DNA of 64,000 bases from Methanobacteriaceae archaeon (GCA_030016715.1 JASEJD010000002.1:82277-146276); one strand, 5' to 3'; counted from the first letter of the stretch, positions 18,505-28,542 are shown. A program made the numbers and translations. Notes: generated by a model from the sequence alone, not told the origin.

Positions 18505-19848
18505 TTAAAATATGTTCAAGCTAAATAGGAACACTAAAACCAAGCTTATGGTTGCCAGGGGATCTGTGAGGCTAGTTGATATAGGTATTACTATATTATC
18601 TGGATCAAGGCCTAGGCGGTAAGAAGCCGTGCTTAAGAAAAAAGTCATGGAAATTATTAGAGGAGCTAAAAATAGTCCAGCCCCCGTGCTTATAAATATC
18701 AACTCATAAATTCCTAAAGAATCTATTCCCAACCAAAAAGAAGCTATATAGGCCATTAATCCAATTAATGGATATAAAATAATAGCAAGAATTATGATTA
18801 TGCCAAAATTCCTAATGGCCCCCTCAGTTGGCCGTAATTTAGCCTCAATGAATCCAGAATGCAGTCCTGAAGACAATCTTGCCCCTAATACACTGGTTAA
18901 ATTACCTCCTTGATCAGAAAAAAGAGGAACTAAAGCTAAAATACTTGGATTGTCAAGTATTACTGATAATTTTGAATTTAGAATAGTACCAGCCGTTGTA
19001 CCTAATATACTGCAAATAAATAAGGTGGGTATACTTTGTTTAATTATTTTTTGTAAATCTGGTTGGGCCTTTATACCAAAAAAAAATCCTGCTAACCCCA
19101 TCATGATAAATATAATGAATAATATAATATCTAAATGCGTATTCTTAATTACAAGTAAGGTTAGGGACGCTAAAAACAGTGCGGGAATGGTAAAAATATC
19201 TCCAGCAGTTGTTATAAGTGGAGTTGTAACATTATCAGGATCCCAACCATTTTCATAGCTTTTTAAAGATATTAAAGCAGTAGCAGGAAGAAGTATTATT
19301 CCGGATAGTATTCCTCCCAAAACAGAGATGATTGTAAAATCTATAATGGTCATACTTTGAAAACCAAGCAGAATACTAAACCCTTTAGCCATAAAAGCCA
19401 ATAATATTGACATGATAATGGTTAAAATTATGGTAGAAGCAATATTCTGATTTAATATCTTTGATTTTTTAAGTTCAGGAGATAAAGTTCCTATATGCAA
19501 ATTTGAATTCAATCTTGAACCTAAAGCGCCGAATATATTACCCCTCATACCAATTGCACCTGGTATTAATACGAGCAGCCCTGGAAAGGTCTCTAATTGC
19601 GAAGTCATCAACGTTAAAAATAAACCTGCAAGTAATCCTCCTAAAATACTAATAAAAATAGCAATGAAACTTTCACCTAGAACTCTTTTTACATCGAAGA
19701 AAAATAATGATAACTTGTTTATAGCAAAAAAAGGTGTATAAAATAATTTTATAGTAAATTTAGATAGAATGATAACAATTTTAACTAAAATAGTTAAAAT
19801 ATTCTCTATAAGTTTTTTGATCTTCATGAAAAGTTGCTCTAGATTCAT
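18505..19848 (-). CDS. mgtE: MgtE/SLC41-type divalent cation transporter, duplicated domain
   Basis: 447 residues from ATG 19848, with GGTGAT just upstream; the longer GTG at 19860 lacks a site. About ten transmembrane helices fall into two homologous halves, each with the MgtE pattern: [20 protein letters not shown] in the first and [20 protein letters not shown] in the second. It is the SLC41 form lacking the cytoplasmic N and CBS domains of bacterial MgtE, and probably carries Mg2+ or a similar ion. The next gene upstream on the same strand encodes a PhoU/TrkA-C protein, 45 bp away, a pairing that suggests regulation by a soluble sensor subunit. Confidence 0.85.
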   Translation of the reverse strand: MNLEQLFMKIKKLIENILTILVKIVIILSKFTIKLFYTPFFAINKLSLFFFDVKRVLGESFIAIFISILGGLLAGLFLTLMTSQLETFPGLLVLIPGAIGMRGNIFGALGSRLNSNLHIGTLSPELKKSKILNQNIASTIILTIIMSILLAFMAKGFSILLGFQSMTIIDFTIISVLGGILSGIILLPATALISLKSYENGWDPDNVTTPLITTAGDIFTIPALFLASLTLLVIKNTHLDIILFIIFIMMGLAGFFFGIKAQPDLQKIIKQSIPTLFICSILGTTAGTILNSKLSVILDNPSILALVPLFSDQGGNLTSVLGARLSSGLHSGFIEAKLRPTEGAIRNFGIIIILAIILYPLIGLMAYIASFWLGIDSLGIYELIFISTGAGLFLAPLIISMTFFLSTASYRLGLDPDNIVIPISTSLTDPLATISLVLVFLFSLNIF

Positions 19849-19893
19849 CACTTGGATCACCAGTCATTATCAATTAACCCCCGCTAAACTTTC

Positions 19894-20475
19894 CTAAAGA
19901 TCATCCATGGTAATTTCATTTTTAGCTAATTTTTCCAAGAGATCCGCGCCAACTTCATTTCCTTTGGCAATAAGTGTGTCTCCACTACAAAGAATTGTAT
20001 TTCTATCGGGCCCATAAATCCAAGATTCGTTTCTTCTAATTGCAATTACCCTCATTCCTGTTCTGGTAGCTAAAAGAAGCCTCCCTAAAGAATTATCTGA
20101 CAGTTCTGAACCTTTTTCTATAGTTACTCTAACTATTATTTCTTCAGACTCTTCCATAACCATTTTAAAAACAGGGTGTGGTTTTATACCTTTTAAAACT
20201 AGATCAGCTATGTCCTTAGCAGAGTTGGCAATAGTTTCTGCAGCTTCACCAACTTCAAGTAAGGCTGTTAATTTCTCAGCATCTTCAACTGACCGTGCTG
20301 CTAATAGAGATTCCTTTTTAATCTCATAGTTAAGCCTATTTACCTTATTTTCTAGTTTTTTAACTTCTTCAGCAGCGTCTTTACTATTAAAAAGTAGGGC
20401 AGAGTAAGCCAGATCAACCATAAGTTCTGACATGTTCTTCATCTCAATCAAGATATCCTTAACGCTTTTCGACAC
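19894..20475 (-). CDS. PhoU-like / TrkA-C (RCK_C) regulatory protein
   Basis: 193 residues from GTG 20475, with GGAGG 9 bases upstream. Residues ~1-95 form PhoU-like helices ([35 protein letters not shown]). Residues ~108-190 are a TrkA-C domain ([20 protein letters not shown], then [10 protein letters not shown]). TrkA-C domains bind nucleotides or ions and gate transport. Being directly upstream of mgtE, it probably regulates that transporter. No membrane segment, so cytoplasmic. Confidence 0.82.
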   Translation of the reverse strand: MSKSVKDILIEMKNMSELMVDLAYSALLFNSKDAAEEVKKLENKVNRLNYEIKKESLLAARSVEDAEKLTALLEVGEAAETIANSAKDIADLVLKGIKPHPVFKMVMEESEEIIVRVTIEKGSELSDNSLGRLLLATRTGMRVIAIRRNESWIYGPDRNTILCSGDTLIAKGNEVGADLLEKLAKNEITMDDL

Positions 20476-20604
20476 CTTTCATCCTCCAAATCTTGGTAAT
20501 AAGATTTGATTATATTTAGTAAGATAAAAACTTTATCAATTATAAAAAGATTAAAATATATTTTAATAGTTTAAAATTTGTTTAAAAACTAATTATAAAA
20601 TTAT

Positions 20605-21672
20605 TTATTTAGTATATGTATTATGGATGCATTCCCTTCTTAATTTTAATAGTTCTTTCTTTCTTTTTATAAGATCATCTGTCTCTTTAAGAATTTTACT
20701 CAGTTTAGGCAGTATACATTTGACTGTTTTATTATCATGGATCCAAAAACAGTCTTCACAACTCCAAACATTCTTACCTGTAATCCATTTACCGCCAGTT
20801 GACCCATCTCCACAAGGATAAAATGGACAATAGCAAAAAGTGCAGTTTTGTGGATGTTGGTGGCAAGGATAATACTCACATTCCCGGTTAGCACCTACTG
20901 TTATTTCACCTTTAAGAAACTTTTCATAAAAATCTACGGCTAAAGGATGGATTTCTGAAGGAACAGTATATCCTCGTGGAGTTATCATATATCCTTCCTT
21001 AACATAAGTCATTGAGTTTCCAACTATCAAGGTAGTGGACATATTAATCTCCTTATCAATTAAATTTTTTAGAGAAGTAATTTCAACTTCAGAAGATTCA
21101 TCTGTGCTTCTAACTATTCCAACAGGTGTAGATAATTTTTTATATTTAACTAAAATATTATAAGCTTCTTTAAAAGGTTTTTTTCGTGTTTTACTTAAAG
21201 GATTGTAAATTACAATTACAAAGTCACCCTTACAAGCATGTTCAACCTTTCTTTTAATTTCAGATAGAGGTGTTAAAATGTCGCTCAAACTAATTACTGA
21301 AAAATCATGTAGAGGTGCTCCTAAAAGAGATGCAGCAAAAGTTGCAGCTGTAATTCCAGGTACAACTTCTACCAAAAAACCTTCATGTTTTCCAATTAAC
21401 TGAAAAAGTACATTCCCCATGCCAAATATTCCAGGATCACCTGAACTTACCAAGGCTACTTTTTTCCCTTGTAGAGATTTATTAATTGCCAGCTCGGCCC
21501 GCCTTACTTCATCCCCCATCCCTTTTTTTATGACTTCTTTACCTTCTAAAAGATCCTGGATGGGTTTTATATAACCTTTATAAGCTATTACTACTTCAGC
21601 ATTTTTAATGGTTTCAATTGCTTTCACGCTTATGTTTTCTCTATTGGGTCCTATTCCAACAATGCTGATCAT
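20605..21672 (-). CDS. cbiH: Cobalt-precorrin-3 C17-methyltransferase with cysteine-rich C-terminal domain
   Basis: 355 residues. The first ~235 are a tetrapyrrole methylase (IVGIGPNRENIS, SSGDPGIFGMG, VVPGITAATFAASLLGAPL, VIYNPLSKTRKKP), the CbiH ring-contraction enzyme of anaerobic corrinoid synthesis. The last ~110 residues are a cysteine-rich small domain (CEYYPCHQHPQNCTFCYCPF, then WSCEDCFWIHD), likely binding metal. This fusion is known in Methanobacteriales and is longer than the ~245-residue bacterial enzyme. CGGTGATTGA precedes ATG 21672. Other corrinoid genes (cbiG, cbiB, cobT, cfbA) are scattered nearby rather than in one operon. Confidence 0.9.
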   Translation of the reverse strand: MISIVGIGPNRENISVKAIETIKNAEVVIAYKGYIKPIQDLLEGKEVIKKGMGDEVRRAELAINKSLQGKKVALVSSGDPGIFGMGNVLFQLIGKHEGFLVEVVPGITAATFAASLLGAPLHDFSVISLSDILTPLSEIKRKVEHACKGDFVIVIYNPLSKTRKKPFKEAYNILVKYKKLSTPVGIVRSTDESSEVEITSLKNLIDKEINMSTTLIVGNSMTYVKEGYMITPRGYTVPSEIHPLAVDFYEKFLKGEITVGANRECEYYPCHQHPQNCTFCYCPFYPCGDGSTGGKWITGKNVWSCEDCFWIHDNKTVKCILPKLSKILKETDDLIKRKKELLKLRRECIHNTYTK

Positions 21673-21733
21673 TCAATCACCGAATAATGAATTTATTCAA
21701 TTAGACAAATTGAGTACTTATTATAAGATTTAC

Positions 21734-22267
21734 TTAAATGCTCGAATTAGTGTTAGCATATAATCTACCTATAGAAACTATTTTAATAGTGTTAACATTA
21801 ACTTCAACACCTTTAGCTTTCATAGTACCCACTGCTGTGGCCCGAATACTATAAGTTTCATTAGGAGCAATAACTATAGTTCCTCCTGAACTATTACTTC
21901 CAGTTCCACTGATAGATTCTTTATAACCAGTAGCAGTGATATTTACTTGGAAGTTTTCATTACTTGTATCAGCAAAAGTAGTGACGGTTAATGTGTCCAA
22001 GTTTATACCGTCAATTCCTCCTTTTGTTTTTAGAGCTTCTGAAACTTCAATATCGTTTGTTATATTATAAGAGTCTGGTGTAGGGGTAAAAGTTGTATTT
22101 AATCCTTCAAAATTAAAAATTGATGCTATAGCATTTATTTGAAAATCGAATAGCTTTTCTATGTCTGGTGGTTGAGATGTTACTATAGTATAAGAACTTA
22201 CTAGTCCTGCTTCAAAAAACATGAAGAAGACTACTAGAAATAATATGAATTTTAGGATTCGGGGCAT
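21734..22267 (-). CDS. Exported, N-terminally anchored protein of unknown function
   Basis: 177 residues. RILKFILFLVVFFMFFEAGLVSS is one strong N-terminal transmembrane segment or uncleaved signal. The rest is a small extracytoplasmic domain rich in Thr, Ser and Asn with several N-glycosylation sites (NTTF, NITN, NSSG, NETY) and beta-strand-like alternation. No cysteines in the ectodomain and no recognised family. GGTGATC precedes ATG 22267. It diverges from DNA polymerase D small subunit across 259 bp. I infer a surface protein; no partner is evident. Confidence 0.6.
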   Translation of the reverse strand: MPRILKFILFLVVFFMFFEAGLVSSYTIVTSQPPDIEKLFDFQINAIASIFNFEGLNTTFTPTPDSYNITNDIEVSEALKTKGGIDGINLDTLTVTTFADTSNENFQVNITATGYKESISGTGSNSSGGTIVIAPNETYSIRATAVGTMKAKGVEVNVNTIKIVSIGRLYANTNSSI

Positions 22268-22526
22268 GTGATCACCTCTATCTTAGTATGTATTTAATCT
22301 AGAATTGAATTAAAATATCTTCAAAACTGTTTATATCAAGATAAAAACTTTTTAATACTATCCTAATATAAAATATTTCTTAATCGAATTTTATTATGTC
22401 AATTTATAAGTTTAATAGTTGAACTAATTTTTATAAATTATTTTTTTAAATAAAATTTTTATTAGAATCAATCTATAATTTAAGTTAATAAATACATAGT
22501 ACTAATAAGTTTTTAAGGGTTAAGTT

Positions 22527-24023
22527 ATGACCGAAGATATTATCAATAAATTCTTAGATGCAGGATTTTTAATTAATGAGAATGTATATGAAAGGCTAAA
22601 TACGTATGAAAATCCCTTAGTTATTACTGAAAAAATAATAAATTATTTAAATAACAATAATACTGATCTATTAGTCTTAACTGAAGATGATATTAAATAT
22701 TATATCCAAGATTGTGATGTGTCCTTAGAAAGAGCTGTGGAAGAAGTTATTCCAAAGAATAAGGTTGTTGGAAAAAATTCCGGAATTGTTACAATAGAAA
22801 AAAAGCCAAAAAATTTTGATTTTAAAGTTTTAAAAGACACTAGTCAACAATCATATACTAATGGAGAAATAAAAGATCTTTCGAGCTATTTTAACAGTAG
22901 ATTTGTCAAATTAAGAGATTTTATAGAAAAACGGGGAAATATGCAAGATATTTCTACTATAAAAAATATTTCTAAATCTCAAGATGTTGTAAAAATTATT
23001 GGAATAGTAAATGACATAAGAACTACAAAAAATAATCATAAAATCATAGAATTAGAAGATGATACTGATGAAACAGTAGTTCTGATACATAATGAAAATC
23101 ATAAACTCTTTGAACAATCTGAAAATATTGTAAAAGACGAAATAATAGGTATAATCGGAAGTCGGAAAGGTACTATGGTTATTGCTTCGGAAGTTATACA
23201 TCCTGGAGTGCCTCGCATTGAAGAAATGGATATGAAGTTCAGTACTGTATTTATTTCAGACATACATGTTGGTAGCTCTACATTTCTAGAAAAGGCATTT
23301 TCTAAGTTTATACAATGGATTAATGGGGATTATGGTACTCCCGAACATCTTGAAATTGCAAATGATGTTAAATATTTGATAATTGCAGGAGATATTGTGG
23401 ATGGGATTGGTGTCTATCCCCATCAAGAAAAAGAATTAACTATTAAAGATATATATGCACAATATGATGAGGCAGCAAGACTTTTAGGTGAAATTAACGC
23501 AGATATTAAGATTATTATTGCACCAGGAAATCACGATGCTTCCAGGCTGGCAGAACCTCAACCATCAATACCTGTGAAATATGCTGAAGAACTATATAAA
23601 CTAAAAAATGTTGAATTTGTCAGCAACCCTTCTCTGGTAAGTTTAGATGGTGTAAAAACCTTAATTTATCATGGCAGAAGCTTTGATGATTTTGCAATGA
23701 CTGTTAAAGGATTGTCACATCAACAATCAGATTTAATAATGAAAGAAATACTTGAAAAAAGACATATTGCACCAATATATGGTGAAAGAACTCCATTAGC
23801 ATCTGAAATAGAGGATCATTTAGTTATTGAAGATATTCCCCATGTATTCCATACGGGCCATGTACATATAAATGCTTATAAAAAATATAAAGGGATTCAT
23901 CTTATTAATTCTGGAACATTTCAGTCCCAGACAGAATTCCAGAAAATTTACAATATTGTACCAACTTGTGGAGAAGTGTCAATTTTAAATAAAGGTGTTT
24001 ATAAGCAATTGAAATTTGCATGA
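22527..24023 (+). CDS. polB: DNA polymerase D small subunit (DP1), proofreading exonuclease
   Basis: 498 residues. An N-terminal helical region (~1-100) precedes an OB fold (~150-235) and a calcineurin-like phosphoesterase domain. That domain carries [35 protein letters not shown] and HTGHVHINA, all metal-binding motifs intact, so the 3'-5' exonuclease should be active. DP1 pairs with the catalytic DP2 subunit (not in the window) in the main euryarchaeal replicative polymerase. It lies about 4 kb from the origin and cdc6. ATG 22527 follows AAGGGTTAAG. Confidence 0.93.
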   Translation: MTEDIINKFLDAGFLINENVYERLNTYENPLVITEKIINYLNNNNTDLLVLTEDDIKYYIQDCDVSLERAVEEVIPKNKVVGKNSGIVTIEKKPKNFDFKVLKDTSQQSYTNGEIKDLSSYFNSRFVKLRDFIEKRGNMQDISTIKNISKSQDVVKIIGIVNDIRTTKNNHKIIELEDDTDETVVLIHNENHKLFEQSENIVKDEIIGIIGSRKGTMVIASEVIHPGVPRIEEMDMKFSTVFISDIHVGSSTFLEKAFSKFIQWINGDYGTPEHLEIANDVKYLIIAGDIVDGIGVYPHQEKELTIKDIYAQYDEAARLLGEINADIKIIIAPGNHDASRLAEPQPSIPVKYAEELYKLKNVEFVSNPSLVSLDGVKTLIYHGRSFDDFAMTVKGLSHQQSDLIMKEILEKRHIAPIYGERTPLASEIEDHLVIEDIPHVFHTGHVHINAYKKYKGIHLINSGTFQSQTEFQKIYNIVPTCGEVSILNKGVYKQLKFA

Positions 24024-24056
24024 TTATTTTATAAGTTGCTTTTTTATAATCTAAGT

Positions 24057-24061
24057 GGAGG
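24057..24061 (+). promoter_or_regulatory. Ribosome binding site that places the aldolase start at ATT 24069
   Basis: A perfect GGAGG, part of GTGGAGGTTAGG, lies 7 bases before an in-frame ATT at 24069. The frame has a TAG at 24063-24065 and no ATG, GTG or TTG until GTG 24189, which is inside conserved aldolase sequence. This site therefore decides the start. Confidence 0.65.
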
Positions 24062-24068
24062 TTAGGAA

Positions 24069-24636
24069 ATTAAACAATTTTTAGTAAATAAAATAGTCAA
24101 AATATGTCACGACTTATATCAGCGCAAACTTGTTTCTGGAAAAGGAGGTAATATTAGCTGTAAATATAATGACTCCGATGATACTTATGTGATTATAACT
24201 GAAAGTGGCATATCCTTTAAAGATATGACAAATAAAAATGTGTTAATTACCGATACTTCAGGTGAAGTATTATCTGGATATAGAAAACCTTCTTCAGAAC
24301 TGGGCATGCACTTAGCCATCTATAAAAAAAGACCCGACATAAACAGTATTATTCATACCCATTCACCCTATGCCAGTGGATACGCTTTTTCCGATAGAAA
24401 ATTAAAAAGATTAGAAGGATTTGGAAAAATTAAAGATGAATATATTAGTATAGTTGATTATGCCCCACCAGGATCGCTTAAATTAGCAAATTATGCATCA
24501 AAGGTAATGGAAAAAGAAAATGTTGTTCTGCTAAAAAATCATGGCGTGATAACTGCAGGTAAGGATCTAGATGAAGCTACACTACTCGCAGAATTTATAG
24601 AAGAATCTGCAAAAATACAGCTTGTAAGTTTTATAC

Positions 24637-24647
<11 letters not shown>
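24069..24647 (+). CDS. fucA: Class II (fuculose-1-phosphate-type) aldolase, apparent ATT start
   Basis: 192 residues if initiated at ATT 24069. The first standard start, GTG 24189, would delete the family N-terminus [10 protein letters not shown], which is clearly encoded upstream. Zinc ligands are the HTH of [14 protein letters not shown] and the histidine of [10 protein letters not shown]; the acid Glu lies in PSSELGMH. The family cleaves or forms sugar phosphates with DHAP and an aldehyde. In methanogens a FucA homologue has been linked to lactaldehyde supply for F420, which is a possible role here. It ends 11 bp inside the convergent UPF0147 gene. A sequencing error near the start is the alternative to ATT initiation. 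Confidence 0.8.
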
Positions 24648-24891
<244 letters not shown>

Positions 24892-25114
24892 ATTATAACC
24901 TCCAGAATTAACAATTTATATGAATACTTTATTAGTGTTATCCATGTTGGTTTATATTAACTTCCTTAAAAACCTTTTGTTATAAAATTATAGAATAATT
25001 AAGAAAACGTATTTATTAGAATCGATTCTTAATATAGGTTAAGAGACCAGTATTAATGATTAAATAAAAGATTACAATAATTTAACGATTTTTAATGAAA
25101 TGATTCTATTAGTA

Positions 25115-26107
25115 TTACATTGAAATTGCAACTGCTACAGTTACTCCATTGTAAGCAATTTTTTTAAGAATTAAATTAGAATTTTGGCCAGCAGAAATTA
25201 ATGCACATGGTTGACATACTCCTCCAACTCCAAATATTTCTTTAACAAATTCTGAATCATCATATTCGTCACTTTCAAAATTTTTTAGATTATTAAGGGA
25301 AATTATATCCAGAGGAATATTATAATCTGCTGAAAAATTGATAATTGCCTCCTCATTTTTTTTCATTTCTGCTGTTGAAATTAAATCAATTCGTTCAAAA
25401 GGTAAATTTAAATAATCCAATGCTTTTTTAATAGCTGAACAAACTTGAAATTTTGATATGTCTTTTTTGGAGCCAATACCAACCACTAATTTTTTTGGTT
25501 TAAGTTCTAATGATTCAGATTTAAAAGATGCTATGATGAGATTATTTTTATTATTTTCAGAAATAGAATATGAATTTTTAATGATAGAATATTTATTAAA
25601 AAAGCTGAAATTAGGAGGAACAAATAATTTGACAGTTTTATTTTCAACAAGGGCAGAATTTATAGTTTTGATTTTTTCAAAATTTTTTATTTCAAGAAAA
25701 AACCACCGAGCCAGCTCATCAATACCAATTTTTCCATTAACATCAGTAGATGTGGTTATTACTGCATTAGAACTTATAATTTTGCTTATTTTTGATGCGT
25801 AATAGTTAGCACCGCCTAAATGGCCTGAAAGTAAACTTATAACATTGTATCCTTGGTCGTCCATTACCAATATCCCAGGATCTGTAATTTTATTATTTAT
25901 CAAACTGCACAAATTTCTAACCATTATTCCTGTTGCCATTATACCTAAAATAATATTATATTGATTAAAGATATTTTTCAAATTCATTTTAACATTTTTT
26001 TGATATATATCTACTTCAAATATTGTAGGATCGTCTTTAAGTTTTTCAGATAATATTTTTGCCAATTTAAATCCTGATGAACTTACTACAATTATAGCAA
26101 TTTTCAT
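25115..26107 (-). CDS. cbiG: Cobalt-precorrin-5A hydrolase
   Basis: 330 residues from ATG 26107; an in-frame GTG at 26116 adds only three residues and overlaps the GTGATT ribosome site. The N-terminal half contains GIMATGIMVRNL and LLSGHLGGANYYA. The C-terminal CbiG core has LVVGIGSKKD and FGVGGVCQPCALISAG. The enzyme opens the delta-lactone of cobalt-precorrin-5A and releases acetaldehyde in anaerobic corrinoid synthesis. Downstream of cbiB on the same strand with a 110 bp gap, so possibly co-transcribed. Confidence 0.9.
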   Translation of the reverse strand: MKIAIIVVSSSGFKLAKILSEKLKDDPTIFEVDIYQKNVKMNLKNIFNQYNIILGIMATGIMVRNLCSLINNKITDPGILVMDDQGYNVISLLSGHLGGANYYASKISKIISSNAVITTSTDVNGKIGIDELARWFFLEIKNFEKIKTINSALVENKTVKLFVPPNFSFFNKYSIIKNSYSISENNKNNLIIASFKSESLELKPKKLVVGIGSKKDISKFQVCSAIKKALDYLNLPFERIDLISTAEMKKNEEAIINFSADYNIPLDIISLNNLKNFESDEYDDSEFVKEIFGVGGVCQPCALISAGQNSNLILKKIAYNGVTVAVAISM

Positions 26108-26217
26108 TATAATCACAGTCCCGGGATTATGAATTTTTTAATGTCCTTAATGTTAAATTGTTTTCTAGTAATGAATAGGTAATATTTTTTTATATATTGA
26201 AAGTATTTTTGAAAGTA

Positions 26218-27165
26218 TTAGAAAAAAATGGTTAGAATGGATATGAATAATCCATATAAAACTGATGAAAATATAACAAACAATGCAATTGTAGTTTCTG
26301 TTAACAATATAGCTTCAGATATTGTTTCAATTTCCAATGAAGCAATATTATTCCCAAGTTCGTAGACTCCTTTTTTAATTAATTTAACATTTAAAGCTCC
26401 AGCTGCAGCTGCCATTGAATATCCTGAATTAGGACTAGGTGTATTACGAGCATCTCTTTTCATGATTTTATATGCATTTTTCCATTCTTTCTGTAAAATA
26501 AAAGCAGAAAATATAATTAAAAAGCCAGTGATTCTAGCAGGTACATAGTTAAGAACATCATCTAATTTTGCTGGAAACCAACCAATTTCAATATTTTCAG
26601 GATCCTTGTAACCTACCATTGCATCAAGAGTGTTAACTACTCTGTAAAAAATTCCACCAAACACACTTGCAAAAAAAGAATAGAATAACGGTGAGATAAC
26701 AGAATCAGTTATATTTTCAGTCAGTGTTTCAATAGCAGCAGAAATTATTTCTTCTTGAGTTAGATTAGATGTATCTCTACTTACCAATTGTGAAATAGAA
26801 TTTCTAGCTTCATTTATATCTAATTCTAAATTATTTTTAACATTTATAATTGATGTTATTAGTAATTTGATTGAAAAAGTAGAAGATAAAAGGATAGATC
26901 CTGCAATTAAATAGATAAAAAAATTAATTTTTGCAAATTCAAGAATTATATAAGTGAATGAAATAAATATTATTAGTGTTGAAAATGTTAATATAACTCC
27001 AGACCATTTATTATTTAGTTTATTGTTAACAGACAAAAGCTTTTTAAAATAATTAATAAAATTTCCCATTAAAACAACAGGGTGAATCTTTGTAGGTGGT
27101 TCTCCAATCAATAAATCTATAAATAAGGCAGAGATAATTATTAATAATATTTCCATGATTTTCAT
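26218..27165 (-). CDS. cbiB: Adenosylcobinamide-phosphate synthase
   Basis: 315 residues of an integral membrane protein with about six helices. Family motifs are LLIGEPPTKIHPVVLMG near the N-terminus, ETLTENITDSVISPLFY, RVVNTLDAMVGYKD, and the DARNTPSPNSGY signature. It attaches the aminopropanol (or ethanolamine) phosphate arm to the corrin ring. ATG 27165 is used; ATG 27156 (MEILL) is a possible alternative since the upstream GAAGAAAT is a weak site. Pairs with cbiG downstream. Confidence 0.92.
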   Translation of the reverse strand: MKIMEILLIIISALFIDLLIGEPPTKIHPVVLMGNFINYFKKLLSVNNKLNNKWSGVILTFSTLIIFISFTYIILEFAKINFFIYLIAGSILLSSTFSIKLLITSIINVKNNLELDINEARNSISQLVSRDTSNLTQEEIISAAIETLTENITDSVISPLFYSFFASVFGGIFYRVVNTLDAMVGYKDPENIEIGWFPAKLDDVLNYVPARITGFLIIFSAFILQKEWKNAYKIMKRDARNTPSPNSGYSMAAAAGALNVKLIKKGVYELGNNIASLEIETISEAILLTETTIALFVIFSSVLYGLFISILTIFF

Positions 27166-27219
27166 TTATATTTCTTCAATTAAAAGTCTTGTTGATTTTA
27201 AATTTAGAAAGGTGTTGAA

Positions 27220-27705
27220 ATGAAAAATTTAGACAATAAAATACAGAAGTGGCTCTCAGATGAAGGTTTATTTAGACAAAAAGTTCCTGATGATAATAGT
27301 AATTTTCATTTTCTAATCCACTATCCAGAAGGACATGTGATGGATGTTATTCAACCAAAAGGAAAAAATGATATGGTGATTATTGGTTGTGCTACTAATG
27401 TTAGTAAGGAACATTTAGATGAAATGAAGAAAATGTCTATAAAAGATAGAGAGGAATTTATTTGGGATTTCAGATTTAGTTTAAATCAATATTCAGTAGA
27501 TTTTCAAATGCAACATCCACAAAACGTGTTGAACAGTTTTATAGTCACCCGAGAAATATTTGAGGATGGTTTGACTAAAGAAAAATTGATATCTAACATA
27601 AAAACAATATTTCGTGCTAAAATTCAAGGTGTATGGAGAATACAGAGAAAATTTGGTGTTCATCATGACACAGAAAAAGGAGCTTCAGACTCTATGTATG
27701 TTTAA
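27220..27705 (+). CDS. Conserved archaeal protein, DUF2299-like
   Basis: 161 residues, soluble, no signal peptide. The pattern FHFLIHYPEGHVMDVIQPKGK, followed by a stretch of helices with many charged residues (FIWDFRFSLNQ), resembles the DUF2299 family of euryarchaea, whose fold has been compared with secretion chaperones. Function unknown. AAAGGTGTT precedes ATG 27220. It is the last gene before the replication origin. Assignment rests on pattern memory. Confidence 0.6.
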   Translation: MKNLDNKIQKWLSDEGLFRQKVPDDNSNFHFLIHYPEGHVMDVIQPKGKNDMVIIGCATNVSKEHLDEMKKMSIKDREEFIWDFRFSLNQYSVDFQMQHPQNVLNSFIVTREIFEDGLTKEKLISNIKTIFRAKIQGVWRIQRKFGVHHDTEKGASDSMYV

Positions 27706-27767
27706 TCAGTTTTAAAATCAAATTTTGAATTTATTGACATAATATTAATAAAAAAATTTAATTCAAA

Positions 27768-27789
27768 GAGAGGTTCATTTCAAGTGTAA
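27768..27789 (+). repeat. Origin recognition box L1
   Basis: GAGAGG run followed by core ATTTCAAGTGTAA; leftmost box of the left array. Confidence 0.8.
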
Positions 27790-27819
27790 TAATATTTAAA
27801 CCAATTAAAAAAATAGAAA

Positions 27820-27841
27820 GAGAGATACATTTCAAGTGTAA
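27820..27841 (+). repeat. Origin recognition box L2
   Basis: GAGAGAT then core ATTTCAAGTGTAA, identical core to L1; 52 bp spacing from L1. Confidence 0.85.
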
Positions 27842-27869
27842 CTTTTATTATTAATAAATTTAAAATATT

Positions 27870-27889
27870 GAGATACATTTCAAGTATAA
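27870..27889 (+). repeat. Origin recognition box L3
   Basis: GAGATAC then core ATTTCAAGTATAA, one change from L1/L2 and sharing GAGATAC with L2; borders the AT-rich core. Confidence 0.8.
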
Positions 27890-28141
27890 TGAATAAAATT
27901 AATTAAATTAAAAGAAAGCGTTATTTATTAATTGTAATCTCAAACTAGATGATTTTATTAAATTGTTTGTTCTATTTTTTATTATACTTATCATTTTTTT
28001 ATATTTTCTAATTAATATTAATTTTTAATAAGAATATTGGATAGGTTGAACAAATTTTTTATTATATTTCTGAGAACAGCTTTAAAATTAAATTTTAAGA
28101 TTTAATTTTTATTTTTTTTAATTTTTTTAATTCACACTTTT
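27890..28141. other. AT-rich core of the origin, probable DNA unwinding element
   Basis: About 250 bp between the two arrays, dominated by long T and A tracts (for example 27976-28020 and 28100-28130). It lacks coding potential. Its position between inward-facing boxes suits duplex opening. The ORF reading leftward from 28333 is not a gene. Confidence 0.65.
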
Positions 28142-28165
28142 TTCAGTTGAAATTAGTGTCCCTCT
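28142..28165 (-). repeat. Origin recognition box R1
   Basis: TTCAGTTGAAAT core (one end base diverged) then GTCCCTCT, the complement of the purine run; faces the left array. Confidence 0.7.
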
Positions 28166-28193
28166 TATTTTCATCACTAGATCTTCATTTATT

Positions 28194-28219
28194 TTACAGT
28201 TGAAATATAAGTCTCTCTC
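28194..28219 (-). repeat. Origin recognition box R2
   Basis: Core TTACAGTTGAAAT followed by GTCTCTCTC. Read on the minus strand it matches the left boxes except at position 8 of the core (C for G). Confidence 0.85.
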
Positions 28220-28245
28220 TGATTTTTCATGTAATCTCTTAAGAC

Positions 28246-28258
28246 TTACAATTGAAAT
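28246..28258 (-). repeat. Origin recognition box R3 (degenerate)
   Basis: Core TTACAATTGAAAT without the pyrimidine run on its 3' side; likely a mini-box of lower affinity. Confidence 0.65.
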
Positions 28259-28316
28259 TATACTTATATATTTTTTCCTTTTATGATATTTCAAATGATC
28301 TTTATATTCGAAATAG

Positions 28317-28338
28317 TTACAGTTGAAATGCACCTCTC
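28317..28338 (-). repeat. Origin recognition box R4
   Basis: Core TTACAGTTGAAAT identical to R2, followed by GCACCTCTC; nearest box to the cdc6 start, 205 bp away. Confidence 0.85.
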
Positions 28339-28542
28339 ACTTTCAATAAATATATAACCTAGTTGCAAACATTATAGTATTTTGTAGTTGGGACTCTAAT
28401 ATATTATTTATTTCACAATTATTAATACTAAATACATTATTGTATTAATCACTATTTCAAGTATTATATGTCCTACTTCCTTTGAACGAGCATTTAATAG
28501 AAGTTATTAATTTCATTATTTTAATACAGGTAAGGGGTTTAT

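Larger units (their letters stand above)
27768..28340. other. Chromosomal replication origin (oriC) beside cdc6/orc1
   Basis: An 837 bp gene-free interval (27706-28542) ends at the Cdc6/Orc1 initiator gene. It holds three repeats with core ATTTCAAGTRTAA on the plus strand at its left, and four inverted repeats (TTACARTTGAAAT-like) at its right. A very A+T-rich ~250 bp core lies between. The core matches the mini-ORB sequence I recall for Methanothermobacter Cdc6-1 (TTACACTTGAAA). Six of the seven also keep a purine run (GAGAG or GAGAT) 5' of the core. Two arrays facing inward across an unwinding element next to orc1 is the standard archaeal origin layout. Initiation here is inferred, not measured. 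Confidence 0.88.

Noticed and set aside
28127..28333. 68-codon ORF on the minus strand inside the origin
   Set aside because: It spans the right-hand origin boxes, has no ribosome site or recognisable protein character, and is explained by the repeats.
27768..28340. Repeats near 28 kb as a CRISPR array
   Set aside because: Units are short, in two opposite orientations, unevenly spaced and next to cdc6; spacers of uniform length are absent.
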